From positions 1 to 64,000 of the forward strand of contig NZ_RDSR01000006.1 in NCBI RefSeq assembly GCF_003716325.1: 64,000 nt of DNA, given 5' to 3'. A program made the translations under genes and the position numbers. The stretch's first letter is position 1. Every line of letters starts with the position of its first letter. The notes beneath the pieces were generated by a model. It saw nothing but the letters and a program-made list of their open reading frames with translations. It was not told the DNA's origin and made no database searches. This DNA is from Cryobacterium tepidiphilum. GTDB taxonomy: Bacteria; Actinomycetota; Actinomycetes; Actinomycetales; Microbacteriaceae. This document shows positions 1 to 8,949 of the stretch, piece by piece.

Positions 1-52
1 GAGCTTGCGGGACCACCAATCGAGGAATCGTTGGTGAGATCCCGACAAGCTC
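1..52 (+). other. Stem-loop upstream of secY
   Basis: Bases 1-7 pair with 46-52 (GAGCTTG/CAAGCTC), 8-12 with 40-44 (CGGGA/TCCCG) and 14-19 with 31-36 (CACCAA/TTGGTG). Above a one-base bulge, 21-23 pair with 28-30 and close a GGAA loop of GNRA type. No T-run follows, so this does not look like an intrinsic terminator. It lies where an rplO-secY junction would be expected and could be an RNA processing, stability or attenuation element. The structure may continue left of the window. Folding was done by eye. Confidence 0.6.
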
Positions 53-79
53 GACCGACGTCATTTAACTGGAGGCCTT

Positions 80-1402
80 TTGTTTAGCGCCATTGCGCGG
101 ATTTTCCGCACGCCTGACCTTCGCCGGAAGATCGGGTTCACGCTGGGCGTGATCGCCCTGTACCGCCTCGGCTCGTTCATCCCCACCCCCTTCGTGGACT
201 TCGGGAACGTGCAGGCGTGTCTTGCGGCGAACCAGGACGCGAGCGGCCTCTACCAGCTGGTCAACCTGTTCAGCGGTGGAGCGTTGCTCCAGCTGTCGAT
301 CTTCGCGCTCGGGATCATGCCGTACATCACGGCCTCGATCATCGTGCAGTTGCTGCGCGTGGTCATCCCGCACTTCGAGACCCTCTACAAGGAGGGCCAG
401 GCCGGCCAGGGCAAGCTCACCCAGTACACGCGTTACCTGACCATCGCGCTGGGCGTGCTGCAGTCGACCACCCTGATCACCGTCGCGCGCAGTGGTGCGC
501 TCTTCGGCACGTCCGGCGGCTCCGAGTGCTCGCAGCTGATCACCAACGACGCCTGGTACGCGATCATGCTCATGGTCATCACAATGACCGCCGGCACCGG
601 CGTCATCATGTGGATGGGTGAGATGGTCACCGAGCGCGGCATCGGAAATGGCATGTCGCTGCTGATCTTCGCGTCCATCGCGGCGCGCTTCCCCGACTCG
701 CTCTTCGCGATCGCGCAGCAGAAGGGCTTCGACGTCCTGCTGATCGTGCTCGTCATCGGGTTGCTCATCGTCGCCGCGGTCGTCTTCGTGGAGCAGTCGC
801 AGCGCCGGGTGCCCGTGCAGTACGCCAAACGGATGGTGGGTCGCCGCACGTACGGCGGCAACAACACCTACATTCCGATCAAGGTCAACATGGCCGGCGT
901 CATCCCGATCATCTTCGCGTCGTCGCTGCTGTACCTGCCCGCCCTGATCGCGCAGTTCAACCAGCCGGCGGCCGGCCAGCAGCCCGCCGCGTGGGTGGTG
1001 TGGATCACCAACTACCTGACGAAGGGCGACCACCCGCTCTACATGCTCCTGTACTTCCTGCTCATCGTGGGCTTCACCTACTTCTATGTGGCGATCACCT
1101 TCAACCCCGAAGAGGTCGCCGACAACATGAAGAAGTACGGCGGGTTCATCCCGGGCATCCGTGCCGGCCGGCCGACCGCCGAGTACCTGGACTTCGTGCT
1201 GACCCGCGTGACGCTCCCGGGCTCGATCTACCTCGGCCTGATCGCGCTGATTCCGCTCATCGCCTTCGTGGCGATCGGCGCGAACCAGAACTTCCCGTTC
1301 GGCGGCGCGAGCATCCTGATCGTCGTGGGTGTCGGCCTCGAGACCGTGAAGCAGATCGACTCGCAGCTGCAGCAGCGTCACTACGAGGGCCTCCTGCGAT
1401 GA
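80..1402 (+). CDS. secY: Preprotein translocase subunit SecY
   Basis: SecY forms the protein-conducting channel of the Sec translocon in the cytoplasmic membrane, together with SecE and SecG. The 440-residue product has the usual family length and about ten hydrophobic spans. It begins [18 protein letters not shown] and carries the conserved [10 protein letters not shown] segment and the cytoplasmic loop containing [19 protein letters not shown] chose the TTG at 80 because GGAGG (71-75) lies four bases upstream and no better in-frame start is near. The gene overlaps adk by ATGA at 1399-1402, giving the standard actinobacterial secY-adk-map order that normally ends the spc operon. Confidence 0.97.
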   Translation: MFSAIARIFRTPDLRRKIGFTLGVIALYRLGSFIPTPFVDFGNVQACLAANQDASGLYQLVNLFSGGALLQLSIFALGIMPYITASIIVQLLRVVIPHFETLYKEGQAGQGKLTQYTRYLTIALGVLQSTTLITVARSGALFGTSGGSECSQLITNDAWYAIMLMVITMTAGTGVIMWMGEMVTERGIGNGMSLLIFASIAARFPDSLFAIAQQKGFDVLLIVLVIGLLIVAAVVFVEQSQRRVPVQYAKRMVGRRTYGGNNTYIPIKVNMAGVIPIIFASSLLYLPALIAQFNQPAAGQQPAAWVVWITNYLTKGDHPLYMLLYFLLIVGFTYFYVAITFNPEEVADNMKKYGGFIPGIRAGRPTAEYLDFVLTRVTLPGSIYLGLIALIPLIAFVAIGANQNFPFGGASILIVVGVGLETVKQIDSQLQQRHYEGLLR

Positions 1403-2028
1403 CGGCGGCGGCAGAAGGACGGCTCGAGGTCCCCTCGGGCCGCGGCGTACGACTGCTCATCGTCGGTGCTCCGGGTGCCGGCAAGGGAACCCAGGCTGCG
1501 GTGCTTGCCGAACGCCTCGGCATTCCCGCGATCTCCACGGGCGACATGTTCCGGGCCAACATTGCGGAGGGAACCGAGCTCGGCCGCCAGGTGCAGGCCA
1601 TCGTCTCCCAGGGATCGTACGTGCCCGACGCGCTGACCAACGCCATCGTGCGCGACCGGCTGCAGCAGGAGGACGCGTCAGCGGGATTCCTCCTCGACGG
1701 GTACCCGCGCACCGGCGAACAGGTCGCCGAACTCGACCGGATCCTCGCCGAGACCGGTGAAGAACTCGACGCGGTCGTGCAACTGACCGCCGACCACGAC
1801 GAGGTCGTGAAGCGGCTCCTGCTCCGCGCAGCCGAACAGGGCCGCGCTGACGACACGGAAGACGTCATCCGTCACCGCCTCGAGGTGTACGAGGAGCAGA
1901 CCGCCCCTGTGGTCGCCGCCTACCAGGAGCGGGGGCTCGTGGTCTCCGTCGACGGGCTCGGCAGCGTCGACGGCGTGAGCGAGCGCATCCGTGCCGCCCT
2001 CGTCGAGCGGGGAATCGCGGCGTCCTGA
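1399..2028 (+). CDS. adk: Adenylate kinase
   Basis: Catalyses ATP + AMP = 2 ADP in the cytosol. The 209-residue product has the P-loop GAPGAGKGT at about residues 23-31, the AMP-binding segment STGDMFR and the conserved DGYPRT. The LID is the short form without a zinc-binding Cys4 domain, as usual in Actinobacteria. The ATG at 1399 overlaps the secY stop. It gives an N-terminal extension of about 16 residues before the first beta strand, somewhat longer than typical, but no alternative start codon lies between them. The stop overlaps the map start by one base (TGATG), so translation of the three genes is probably coupled. Confidence 0.96.
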   Translation: MTAAAEGRLEVPSGRGVRLLIVGAPGAGKGTQAAVLAERLGIPAISTGDMFRANIAEGTELGRQVQAIVSQGSYVPDALTNAIVRDRLQQEDASAGFLLDGYPRTGEQVAELDRILAETGEELDAVVQLTADHDEVVKRLLLRAAEQGRADDTEDVIRHRLEVYEEQTAPVVAAYQERGLVVSVDGLGSVDGVSERIRAALVERGIAAS

Positions 2029-2858
2029 TGAGTCTGCGGCGCTCGATCTACAAGTCGCCCGCCCAGCTGCGCCTGATGGTCGCACCGGGGCTGGCCACCG
2101 CAGCCTCCCTCGTGGCCGCGCGGCAGGCGGCGCGCGTGGGCGCCACGACCCTCGACGTCGATGCGGCCGCGGAGAGGGCCATCGTCCAGCTGGGCGGTTC
2201 CCCGAACTTCAAGCTCGAACAGGGCTACAACCACACCGTGTGCTCGTCGGTGAACGACGACGTCGTGCACGGCATCCCGTCGGGTCGCGTGCTGGAGGCC
2301 GGTGACATCGTCTCCATCGACAGCGGCGCGATCCTGGGCGGCTGGAACGGTGACGCCGCGTTCTCCGTGGTGCTCCCCGACCCGTCCCGGCCTGACCTCG
2401 TCGCCGAGCGGCAGGCGCTCTCCGATGTCACCGAGCAGTCGCTGTGGCACGGCATCGCGCGGCTGGCCACCGCCCGGCACCTCAACGAGGTGGGCGAGGC
2501 GATCGAGGGCTACATCGAGGACCAGGGCGACTACGGCATCCTGACCGACTACGTAGGCCACGGCATCGGCCGCTCCATGCACGAGGATCCGCCCGTGTTC
2601 AACTACCGGGTGCGCCAGAAGGGGCCGGAGATCAAGCCCGGCCTCGTGGTGGCGATCGAGCCGATGGTGGTGCTCGGCGACATCGAGACCTACGTGCGCG
2701 ACGACGGCTGGACCGTGGCGACCAGCGACGGCCGGTCGGCCGCCCACTGGGAGCACAGCGTCGCGGTGCACAAGGACGGCATCTGGGTGCTCACCGCCGA
2801 GGACGGCGGAGCCGCCGGTCTCGCACCCCTCGGGATCACACCCGTTCCGATTCCCTGA
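2028..2858 (+). CDS. map: Methionine aminopeptidase, type I
   Basis: Removes the initiator methionine from nascent proteins in the cytosol. The 276-residue product carries all expected type I residues: His81 (VNDDVVHGIP), metal ligands Asp98, Asp109, His178 (GHGIG), Glu211 (IEPM) and Glu242 (EHSVAV). It is translationally coupled to adk. The 3' end overlaps the 3' end of the convergent copB by 23 bases. In most actinobacterial genomes infA follows map directly. Here infA lies more than 13 kb downstream. Confidence 0.96.
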   Translation: MSLRRSIYKSPAQLRLMVAPGLATAASLVAARQAARVGATTLDVDAAAERAIVQLGGSPNFKLEQGYNHTVCSSVNDDVVHGIPSGRVLEAGDIVSIDSGAILGGWNGDAAFSVVLPDPSRPDLVAERQALSDVTEQSLWHGIARLATARHLNEVGEAIEGYIEDQGDYGILTDYVGHGIGRSMHEDPPVFNYRVRQKGPEIKPGLVVAIEPMVVLGDIETYVRDDGWTVATSDGRSAAHWEHSVAVHKDGIWVLTAEDGGAAGLAPLGITPVPIP

Positions 2859-4947
2859 CCCGCGTCCGCTCCTCCGGCGCTGTCGCCATCTCGGGCTCGA
2901 GATCGAGCCGGCGGAGGAGTTGCGCGTTGGCGGCCACGATGAGCGTGGATGCCGACATCAGCAGCGCCCCGACCTCCATCGGAAGGGTGAATCCGATCGG
3001 AGCGAGCACGCCAGCGGCGAGGGGAACGGATACGAGGTTGTAACCCGCCGCCCACCACAGATTCTGCGTCATCTTGCGGTAGCTCGCCTTCGACAACCGA
3101 ATGACGGACAGCACCTGGCGGGGGTCGTCCCGCGCCAGGATCACCCCTGCCGACGCGATGGCCACGTCGGTGCCCGCGCCGATCGCTATGCCGACATCTG
3201 CTGTGGCGAGCGCCGGGGCGTCGTTCACTCCGTCGCCCACCATCGCCACCGTGCGTCCCTCGCCCTGCAGCTGTGCCACCGCGTTGGCCTTGTCCTCCGG
3301 GCGTACTCCGGCGAAATAGCGCGGGATACCAAGGTCGGCCGCGACCGAAGCCGCGACCGCCTCGGCGTCGCCGGTGAGCATGACCACCTCGATGTTCCGG
3401 GCGGTGAGGGCGGCGACCGCCTCGCGGGACTCCTCGCGAACGTCGTCGGCCAGGCCGATCGCACCCACCACCGCGCCGTCCTCGAGAACGTGCAGGACCG
3501 TTCGTCCCTCCTGCGTCCAGTGGGCGGTCCCGGTGAGGCCGTCAGCCCCGACGCGCGCCAGCATCGCGGGGCCTCCGACGCTCACGCGTCGCCCGTCAAC
3601 AGTGGCCGTGACGCCCACGCCGGGCGACGATTCGAATGCCGTCGCGCGTGGCACGGCGACGCCGCTGTCTGCCGCCGCGCGCACGATGGCCCTGGCCAGC
3701 GGATGCTCGCTGTCGGCCTCGACCGCAGCCGCCAGTGCGACGACCCGCTCCTCGCTCGAGGTGCCCGCTACGGCCACCCCCATGACGGAAGGCTCGCCCT
3801 TCGTCAGTGTTCCCGTCTTGTCGAACAACACGGTGTTGACGCTCCGCATGGTTTCGAGCGCCAGCCGGTCCTTCACGAGCACGCCGGACTTTGCGGCACG
3901 TTCTGTTGAGATCGACACCACGAGCGGAATAGCCAGGCCGAGCGCGTGCGGGCACGCGATGACCAGCACCGTGATGGTCCGGACGATGGCGTCGTCCGCG
4001 CTGCCCACCAGGGTCCACACCGCGGCTGTGATCACTCCTGCCCCGACGGCGAACCAGAACAGCCAGCCGGCCGCCGTGTCGGCGATGCGCTGAGCTCGGG
4101 AGCTCGAGTTCTGAGCGTCGGTGACGAGACGCTGGATGCCGGCCAGCGCCGTGTCGGTGCCCACTGCCCCGACCCGCACGCGGAGTGCCGTGTCCGTCGC
4201 GACGGTGCCGGCGACCACCGGGGAACCCGGCCCCCGGCTCACGGGGCGAGACTCGCCGGTGATCATCGATTCGTCGACGTCGGCGGTGCCGTCGATCACG
4301 GTTCCATCGGCCGGGATCCTGCCTCCGGGCCGGACGATGACGATGTCGCCCACGTGAAGGTCGGCGGGGGAGACGCGGACCACGTCCTCGCCGTCCAGGC
4401 GCTCGGCTTCATCGGGCAGGAGCGCGGCGAGCGACTCCAGGGCGTTGGATGTCTGAGCCAGGGAACGCATCTCGATCCAGTGCCCGAGCAGCATGATCAC
4501 GATCAGGAACGCCAGCTCCCACCAGAAATCGAGGCGGGCGTCCAGGACTCGAACACTCGCGCCCCACGAGGCGAGGAAGGCGACGGTGATCGCGAGCGCG
4601 ATCAGGAGCATCATTCCGGGCTTGCGCTCGCGTAACTCGGCCATGGCACCGGAGAGGAACGGCCTGCCACCCCAGAAATAGGCGACGGTGCCCAGCGCCG
4701 GCGAGATCCAGCGGATGACGGGGCCGTCCGGCAGCCCGTAGCCGACGATCATCGCGAACATGTGGCTGAAGCCGACCAGCGGCACCGCGAGTGCCAGCAT
4801 GATCCAGAACAGCCGGCGGAACTGGGCGACGTGGTCGCCGTGCCCCGCGTGACCGTGCGTGCCGTCGTCCATGGCGTCATGGTCCATCGCTTCTTCCCCC
4901 CGAGCCTCGGGGAGGCGGGGTGCATGATCCTTGTGCGTCTGGCTCAT
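2836..4947 (-). CDS. copB: Copper-translocating P1B-type ATPase, CopB type
   Basis: An ATP-driven copper exporter in the cytoplasmic membrane. The 703-residue product has a His-rich N-terminus (about residues 22-39) and no N-terminal CxxC metal-binding domain. The transmembrane metal motif is CPH (332-334) rather than CPC, which marks the CopB/P1B-3 subgroup. The TGES actuator motif (230-233), DKTGT phosphorylation site (Asp376), the HP dipeptide in SEHPLA and the GDGVNDAP hinge are all present. I start it at the ATG at 4947, not at the TTG at 4983, because a good promoter with a CsoR-like operator occupies 4955-4983. It is divergent from csoR. Cu(I) or Cu(II) preference cannot be read from sequence alone. 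Confidence 0.93.
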   Translation of the reverse strand: MSQTHKDHAPRLPEARGEEAMDHDAMDDGTHGHAGHGDHVAQFRRLFWIMLALAVPLVGFSHMFAMIVGYGLPDGPVIRWISPALGTVAYFWGGRPFLSGAMAELRERKPGMMLLIALAITVAFLASWGASVRVLDARLDFWWELAFLIVIMLLGHWIEMRSLAQTSNALESLAALLPDEAERLDGEDVVRVSPADLHVGDIVIVRPGGRIPADGTVIDGTADVDESMITGESRPVSRGPGSPVVAGTVATDTALRVRVGAVGTDTALAGIQRLVTDAQNSSSRAQRIADTAAGWLFWFAVGAGVITAAVWTLVGSADDAIVRTITVLVIACPHALGLAIPLVVSISTERAAKSGVLVKDRLALETMRSVNTVLFDKTGTLTKGEPSVMGVAVAGTSSEERVVALAAAVEADSEHPLARAIVRAAADSGVAVPRATAFESSPGVGVTATVDGRRVSVGGPAMLARVGADGLTGTAHWTQEGRTVLHVLEDGAVVGAIGLADDVREESREAVAALTARNIEVVMLTGDAEAVAASVAADLGIPRYFAGVRPEDKANAVAQLQGEGRTVAMVGDGVNDAPALATADVGIAIGAGTDVAIASAGVILARDDPRQVLSVIRLSKASYRKMTQNLWWAAGYNLVSVPLAAGVLAPIGFTLPMEVGALLMSASTLIVAANAQLLRRLDLEPEMATAPEERTRVRESERV

Positions 4948-4954
4948 GGCCGCT

Positions 4955-4983
4955 AAGGTATACCCCAGGGGGGTAATCGTCAA
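4955..4983 (-). promoter_or_regulatory. copB promoter with CsoR-like operator in the spacer
   Basis: Read on the minus strand, TTGACG (4983-4978) is followed after 17 bases by TACCTT (4960-4955), and the copB ATG lies 7 bases further at 4947, so the message is probably leaderless. The 17-base spacer contains the inverted repeat TACCCC-N3-GGGGTA (4961-4975), the typical shape of copper-responsive CsoR operators. Repressor on this site would occlude RNA polymerase. Its position between divergent copB and csoR suggests it also controls csoR. Binding is inferred. Confidence 0.82.
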
Positions 4984-5009
4984 GGGTTGCCCTGGGAAAG
5001 GGAAACGAC

Positions 5010-5291
5010 ATGGTCGGCTACATCGACAACAAGGAAGCCATCCTCAAGCGCCTGCGTCGTGCGGAGGGCCAGGTGCGCGGTATCCAACGGATGGTCGAAG
5101 AAGACACCTACTGCATCGACGTGCTGACCCAGGTCTCTGCGGCCACGAAAGCACTCGAGACGGTCGCCCTCGCCCTCCTCGACGACCACCTCGGCCATTG
5201 CGTCGCGCAGGCCGCGGCAGAAGGCGGCGTGGTGGCGGAAGAGAAGGTGCGCGAAGCATCCGAAGCCATCGCCCGCCTCGTGCGGTCCTGA
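5010..5291 (+). CDS. csoR: Copper-sensing transcriptional repressor CsoR
   Basis: A 93-residue all-helical metalloregulator of the CsoR/RcnR family that leaves its operator when it binds Cu(I). The copper ligands are Cys35 (TYCIDV), His60 and Cys64 (DDHLGHC), which match the Cys-His-Cys site of characterised CsoR proteins. The DNA-binding signature LKRLRRAEGQVRGI is present near the N-terminus. A purine-rich ribosome binding site (GGGAAAGGGA) precedes the ATG. The gene is divergent from copB across an operator-like palindrome and is followed by the small metallochaperone gene. Confidence 0.93.
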   Translation: MVGYIDNKEAILKRLRRAEGQVRGIQRMVEEDTYCIDVLTQVSAATKALETVALALLDDHLGHCVAQAAAEGGVVAEEKVREASEAIARLVRS

Positions 5292-5315
5292 CCGAGAATG
5301 ACGAGAGGATTCACC

Positions 5316-5546
5316 ATGGACACCGATTCTGAGCAGTATTTCGTGGCTGGGATGACCTGCGGCCACTGCGTCGCGAGCGTCACCGAAGAGATCAGCGCGA
5401 TCGACGGCGTGGAGAGCGTGACGGTCGACCTGGCGAAGGGGGCACCGTCGCGGGTGAGCGTGACGAGCGAGCGGCCGATTCCCGCCGACGCCATCCGTGC
5501 CGCAGTGGAGGAAGCCGGCTACCAGCTCGTGGCGCCGGCGCTCTGA
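5316..5546 (+). CDS. copZ: Heavy-metal-associated domain protein, CopZ-like copper chaperone
   Basis: A 76-residue single HMA-domain protein with the metal-binding loop GMTCGHC. It probably delivers cytosolic Cu(I) to the CopB ATPase or to CsoR. The ATG at 5316 is preferred to the one at 5298 because GAGAGG lies just upstream and the shorter product has normal family length. It lies 24 bases after csoR and is presumably cotranscribed with it. CopB lacks its own HMA domain, so this separate chaperone fits. Confidence 0.87.
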   Translation: MDTDSEQYFVAGMTCGHCVASVTEEISAIDGVESVTVDLAKGAPSRVSVTSERPIPADAIRAAVEEAGYQLVAPAL

Positions 5547-5559
5547 CCCGCAACGCCGG

Positions 5560-6231
5560 TTACCGCTCGGTCCAGGCGACGTCGAGGATCGCACGCACCT
5601 CGTCATCCGTTGTCTGGTCGAAAACCTCATAGGCCTGCCCGACCGCGTGCAACCGGGTGGCCGACCAGGCGCACACGACGTCGTCGGCCAGCTGGCGCAT
5701 CTCGGATTCCGTGTCGCCCAGGGCCACCGGCACCGCGACGATGATGCGGAGCGGGTGGTGCCGACGGACGGCGAGCACGGCGGCCCGCATGGTGGCCCCG
5801 GTCGCCAGGCCGTCGTCGACGAGGATGACCGTGCGGCCCTCGAGGTGGGGCGCCGGTCGACCCGCGCGATACGCCTGCTGGCGTCGCCGCATCTCGATCT
5901 CCTCCCGCGCGGCGACCTCGCCGAATCCCGCGGCGTCCCAGCCGAGCATGCGCAGCTGACGCATCACATCGTCGTTCTGCACCGTCTCGATCGCGTCGGC
6001 CACCGCAGCCATCGCCCCCATCGCCACCTCGGGCTGGTCGGGCACGCCGATCTTTCTCACAACGAGGATGTCGAGGTCGCCGCCGAGCACGCGCGCGACT
6101 TCCCCGGCGACGGGCACGCCGCCACGGGGGAGGGCCAGCACCAGAAGGCCCGGGGCGCCCGCGTAGTCCTGCAGCAACCCGGCGAGGACGCGGCCCGCGT
6201 CGCGGCGGTCCGCGTACGGCATCCGCTTCAT
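5560..6231 (-). CDS. Phosphoribosyltransferase-fold protein
   Basis: A 223-residue type I phosphoribosyltransferase-fold protein. It has the PRPP-binding signature VILVDDGLATGATM and an N-terminal LALPRGGVPVAGEVA segment seen in a widespread family of uncharacterised predicted phosphoribosyltransferases. No purine or pyrimidine base specificity motif was recognised, so the substrate is unknown. GGAGG lies four bases before the ATG at 6231. It follows mtlR on the same strand with a 17-base gap and may be cotranscribed with it. The 3' end is 13 bases from the end of the convergent copper genes. Confidence 0.8.
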   Translation of the reverse strand: MKRMPYADRRDAGRVLAGLLQDYAGAPGLLVLALPRGGVPVAGEVARVLGGDLDILVVRKIGVPDQPEVAMGAMAAVADAIETVQNDDVMRQLRMLGWDAAGFGEVAAREEIEMRRRQQAYRAGRPAPHLEGRTVILVDDGLATGATMRAAVLAVRRHHPLRIIVAVPVALGDTESEMRQLADDVVCAWSATRLHAVGQAYEVFDQTTDDEVRAILDVAWTER

Positions 6232-6248
6232 CGCGCCTCCCTGCTACC

Positions 6249-8171
6249 TCACTGGTCCATCATGTGCACGAGCTCCTCGATGAAGGAAGAGAAATCGACG
6301 GAGCGCTTGATGAGCCGCTGCACATCGGCGCGCTCGGCGAAGACCTCGACGAACTGGTCGAACACCGCCTGGAACGTCGCCCGGCCCGAGGCGCTGAACG
6401 CGATCAGGGCGACGACGTTCACCCGGTTCTCGCCCCAGTCCATGGGTGCATCGTTGATGACGATCGCGATCGAGGTGCGGCGCGCGTTCATCGCCATGGC
6501 GTGCGGAACCGCCAGGTTGTCGGTGAACGCCGTCGAGGACATCCGCTCGCGTTCGATCGCACCCGCCACATAGGCCTCATCGATGATGCCCTGGGCCGTC
6601 ATCCGCTCGCCGAGCGCCCGGATCATCGCCACCTCATCACGGGCGTAGAAGTTGCGCAGGAACAGCGATGCGTCGAAGTACTGCAGCAGCTCGTCCTTGA
6701 TCTGGGCGCGGCGACGCAGCCGGCGCACCCGGCTGGCCGCCCGCCGCACGCGGTCGACGTCGCCCTCGGTGAGGAACGGCTGGATGACGATCACGCCGTC
6801 GGCGTGCAGGCGCGGGTCGATTGTCGTCAGCACCAGGTCGGCGTGGAGGCTGCTCCAGTCGACGTCGCTCCGGGTGATCACCGCCACGATCTCGAGGTCG
6901 TCGCCCAGCGTGCGCTCGATGCGTTCACGCAGGAGCACGTGCATGTCGTAGTAGTTCGGGCAGACGATGGCGCAGGTGACGAGCTCGGTGCGCAGCGACT
7001 GCTGTTCCAGGTGAGCGCCGACGTGCATGGCGATGTAGGCGATCTCGTCGTCGTTGACCCGGATGTGCTCCTGCCGCTGCAGTTCGCTGGCGATGTAGAC
7101 GGCGAGCTCGTAGATCATCGGGTAGGAGGTCTTGATCGAGCGGGCCAGCGGATTGCGGGAGTACGAGGACTCGTTCGCGCGGTTGATGAGGTTGCGCACG
7201 TGCAGGGTGAGCCGGGTCATGAACCCCTCGTCAGAGAGGTCGACCAGGTATTCCTCGCTTGCCCGCGCGACGATGCGCCGCACGATCTCCAGGTCATCCT
7301 CCCGCACGTATTCGCCCACCAGCGCGGCGGGCTGGTCGTGCCCGGGCGTGATCACCCGCGTGGTGAGCAGCAGGGCCAGGTATTCCACATCGTCGGCCGA
7401 GAGCTCCACGTCGAAATGCGAGCGGATGAGGCCGGCGAGGGCCGTCGACAGCCGGTCCGGCTGCGTCGGGATGGTGACGCCCGCGGGCGAGAGTGTTGCC
7501 GGAAGTCGTTTGCGCGTGCGGTCGACGGCGATCGCCAGGTGCAGCAGAACGGCGTCGGTGCCGTACTCGTTCACGAAGTAGCCCTGCGCGTCGAGCATGG
7601 CGATCAGGTCGGTCTTGAACTCGCCGAGGCTCTCCGACGCGAACTCGCGCTGGATCGCCTCCAGTTGCAGGATGCCCCGGGCGCTCTCGTCGCGGAACAT
7701 CCGACTCAGCAGCCGGCGGCGCCCGGCCTCCGGCCCGTCGAGCGTCACGGTGGCGCCCTGCCGCGTGAGCGTGAGCTCGGTCGCGGGCAGCAGCGAACGC
7801 ACCTTCGTGAGGTCGGCCTCCAGGGTGGAGTCGCTCACGAACAGCGCCGCGGCCAGGCTGTAGACGTCGAGCCCGTCCGGTGCGTCGGTGAGCCGGCGCA
7901 CCAGCTGGTACAACCGGTCCTGCGGCGTGCCGCCATCCATGGAGGCGGTCCCGGTCCGTCCCCGGTACTCCGCATACGCCTCCCGCTTGAGCTGGTAGCC
8001 GTCCGGTCCCGAGTCGATGATGTCGAGCGGATGCGCCGCCTGCTTGGCCCGGGTGACGTAACTGCGCACACTGCGCGGGCTGACTCCGAGGTGGCCGGAC
8101 AGCTCGGCCGCGGTCACCCAGCCGGTGGCGTGCTGAAGGTAGTCCAGCATCCGTGTCTGGTTATCGCTCAT
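6249..8171 (-). CDS. mtlR: PRD-containing mannitol operon regulator MtlR
   Basis: A 640-residue DeoR/BglG-type regulator with PTS domains. In order: an N-terminal helix-turn-helix (about 1-60), a second wing or HTH region (about 85-130), PRD1 (about 185-275, His211), PRD2 (about 300-395, His334, His383 and His387), an EIIB-like domain (about 398-490, Cys400 and Cys404) and a C-terminal EIIA domain (about 500-640) with the phosphorylatable His557 in NLAVPHAMA. Proteins of this layout activate mannitol operons, and HPr and EII phosphorylation adjusts their activity. It is divergent from the PTS/mannitol genes, with which it shares the neighbourhood although not an adjacent promoter. Assignment to mannitol rests on family and context. 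Confidence 0.86.
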   Translation of the reverse strand: MSDNQTRMLDYLQHATGWVTAAELSGHLGVSPRSVRSYVTRAKQAAHPLDIIDSGPDGYQLKREAYAEYRGRTGTASMDGGTPQDRLYQLVRRLTDAPDGLDVYSLAAALFVSDSTLEADLTKVRSLLPATELTLTRQGATVTLDGPEAGRRRLLSRMFRDESARGILQLEAIQREFASESLGEFKTDLIAMLDAQGYFVNEYGTDAVLLHLAIAVDRTRKRLPATLSPAGVTIPTQPDRLSTALAGLIRSHFDVELSADDVEYLALLLTTRVITPGHDQPAALVGEYVREDDLEIVRRIVARASEEYLVDLSDEGFMTRLTLHVRNLINRANESSYSRNPLARSIKTSYPMIYELAVYIASELQRQEHIRVNDDEIAYIAMHVGAHLEQQSLRTELVTCAIVCPNYYDMHVLLRERIERTLGDDLEIVAVITRSDVDWSSLHADLVLTTIDPRLHADGVIVIQPFLTEGDVDRVRRAASRVRRLRRRAQIKDELLQYFDASLFLRNFYARDEVAMIRALGERMTAQGIIDEAYVAGAIERERMSSTAFTDNLAVPHAMAMNARRTSIAIVINDAPMDWGENRVNVVALIAFSASGRATFQAVFDQFVEVFAERADVQRLIKRSVDFSSFIEELVHMMDQ

Positions 8172-8614
8172 CGGTGTCCGCCATCTCCCCAGTAGTAAAC
8201 CATTCGGGGACGATCGCTGGACAACGATTCGGACGTCTGGGAAGCGGCAGCGCCTCTCGCTACCGCCTCAGCGATGGAACGCGTTGACCCGTGGCAGCGC
8301 GCATAACTCCTGCAGAATGCCGCGGACGGTTTGCGATCCCCGCGGAATCACGCGGCGGTGTTCGGGCGGGCCGGGATTCAGCAGGACTCATGACTGACGC
8401 CGGAGCTTCGCAGCTGAGGCCCAGCGGCAGTCGGCGGCTGCGGGGGCGGCTGATGGCGGACGCGGAGAAGGAAGAGCCGCCCAGCGTGGTGGGACGGTGA
8501 GCGCCGGGACGGAAAACGAGAGGACGGAACGGGCATTGATGCGTGCGAAGAAGGCAAAAGAACTCCTGGTGGCGGCGAGCAATGACGGATCGGCAGGCCT
8601 GCCAAGTGCAGGCG
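8172..8614. other. Gene-poor gap (443 bp)
   Basis: No supportable gene is seen here. It contains the mtlR upstream region (8172 to about 8260). Short open frames on both strands, such as 8291-8500 and 8497-8733 on the plus strand, show neither family resemblance nor convincing ribosome binding sites. A perfect 12-base palindrome GGCAGGCCTGCC lies near 8592-8603, just past the stop of the small membrane protein gene. Confidence 0.5.
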
Positions 8615-8908
8615 TTACCGATACGTCGGAGCTCGTGGCCCGCGGCCCCCGGCGGGGGCGATCCGGCCGACGGCCAGCAGGAGGAGATCGGGGATTGCCG
8701 AGGACTTCTCGGGCCATGTTCGCAGGAGCGTGACGAGCACGACCAGCAGACGACGCCCGACGGAGGTGATCGCTATCGCCAGGCCGCCGATTATGGCGAG
8801 CACCAGCGCCAGGAGCACGGCCTGCGGTAAGGCGTCCACTTCCATACGCAGCCAGGTGTCTGCCGGCATGAGCAACTCGAGCAGCAACCATTCGATAGAT
8901 CCGACCAT
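8615..8908 (-). CDS. Small membrane protein, function unknown
   Basis: A 97-residue open frame whose ATG is preceded by a strong AGGGAGG ribosome binding site at ideal spacing. It has a hydrophobic N-terminal segment (about residues 5-15) and a clear transmembrane helix (about 29-50), followed by a basic tail. I do not recognise a family. The ribosome binding site and hydrophobicity pattern favour a real gene over a GC-rich chance frame. It lies between mtlR and the pterin dehydratase, both on the same strand. Confidence 0.55.
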   Translation of the reverse strand: MVGSIEWLLLELLMPADTWLRMEVDALPQAVLLALVLAIIGGLAIAITSVGRRLLVVLVTLLRTWPEKSSAIPDLLLLAVGRIAPAGGRGPRAPTYR

Positions 8909-8949
8909 GACACCTCCCTCGCTTCGACAACGCTACCGACACACGCCTC

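Noticed and set aside
4948-4983. TTG start for copB at 4983
   Set aside because: It would place the promoter and CsoR-like operator inside the coding region. The ATG at 4947 fits a leaderless start.
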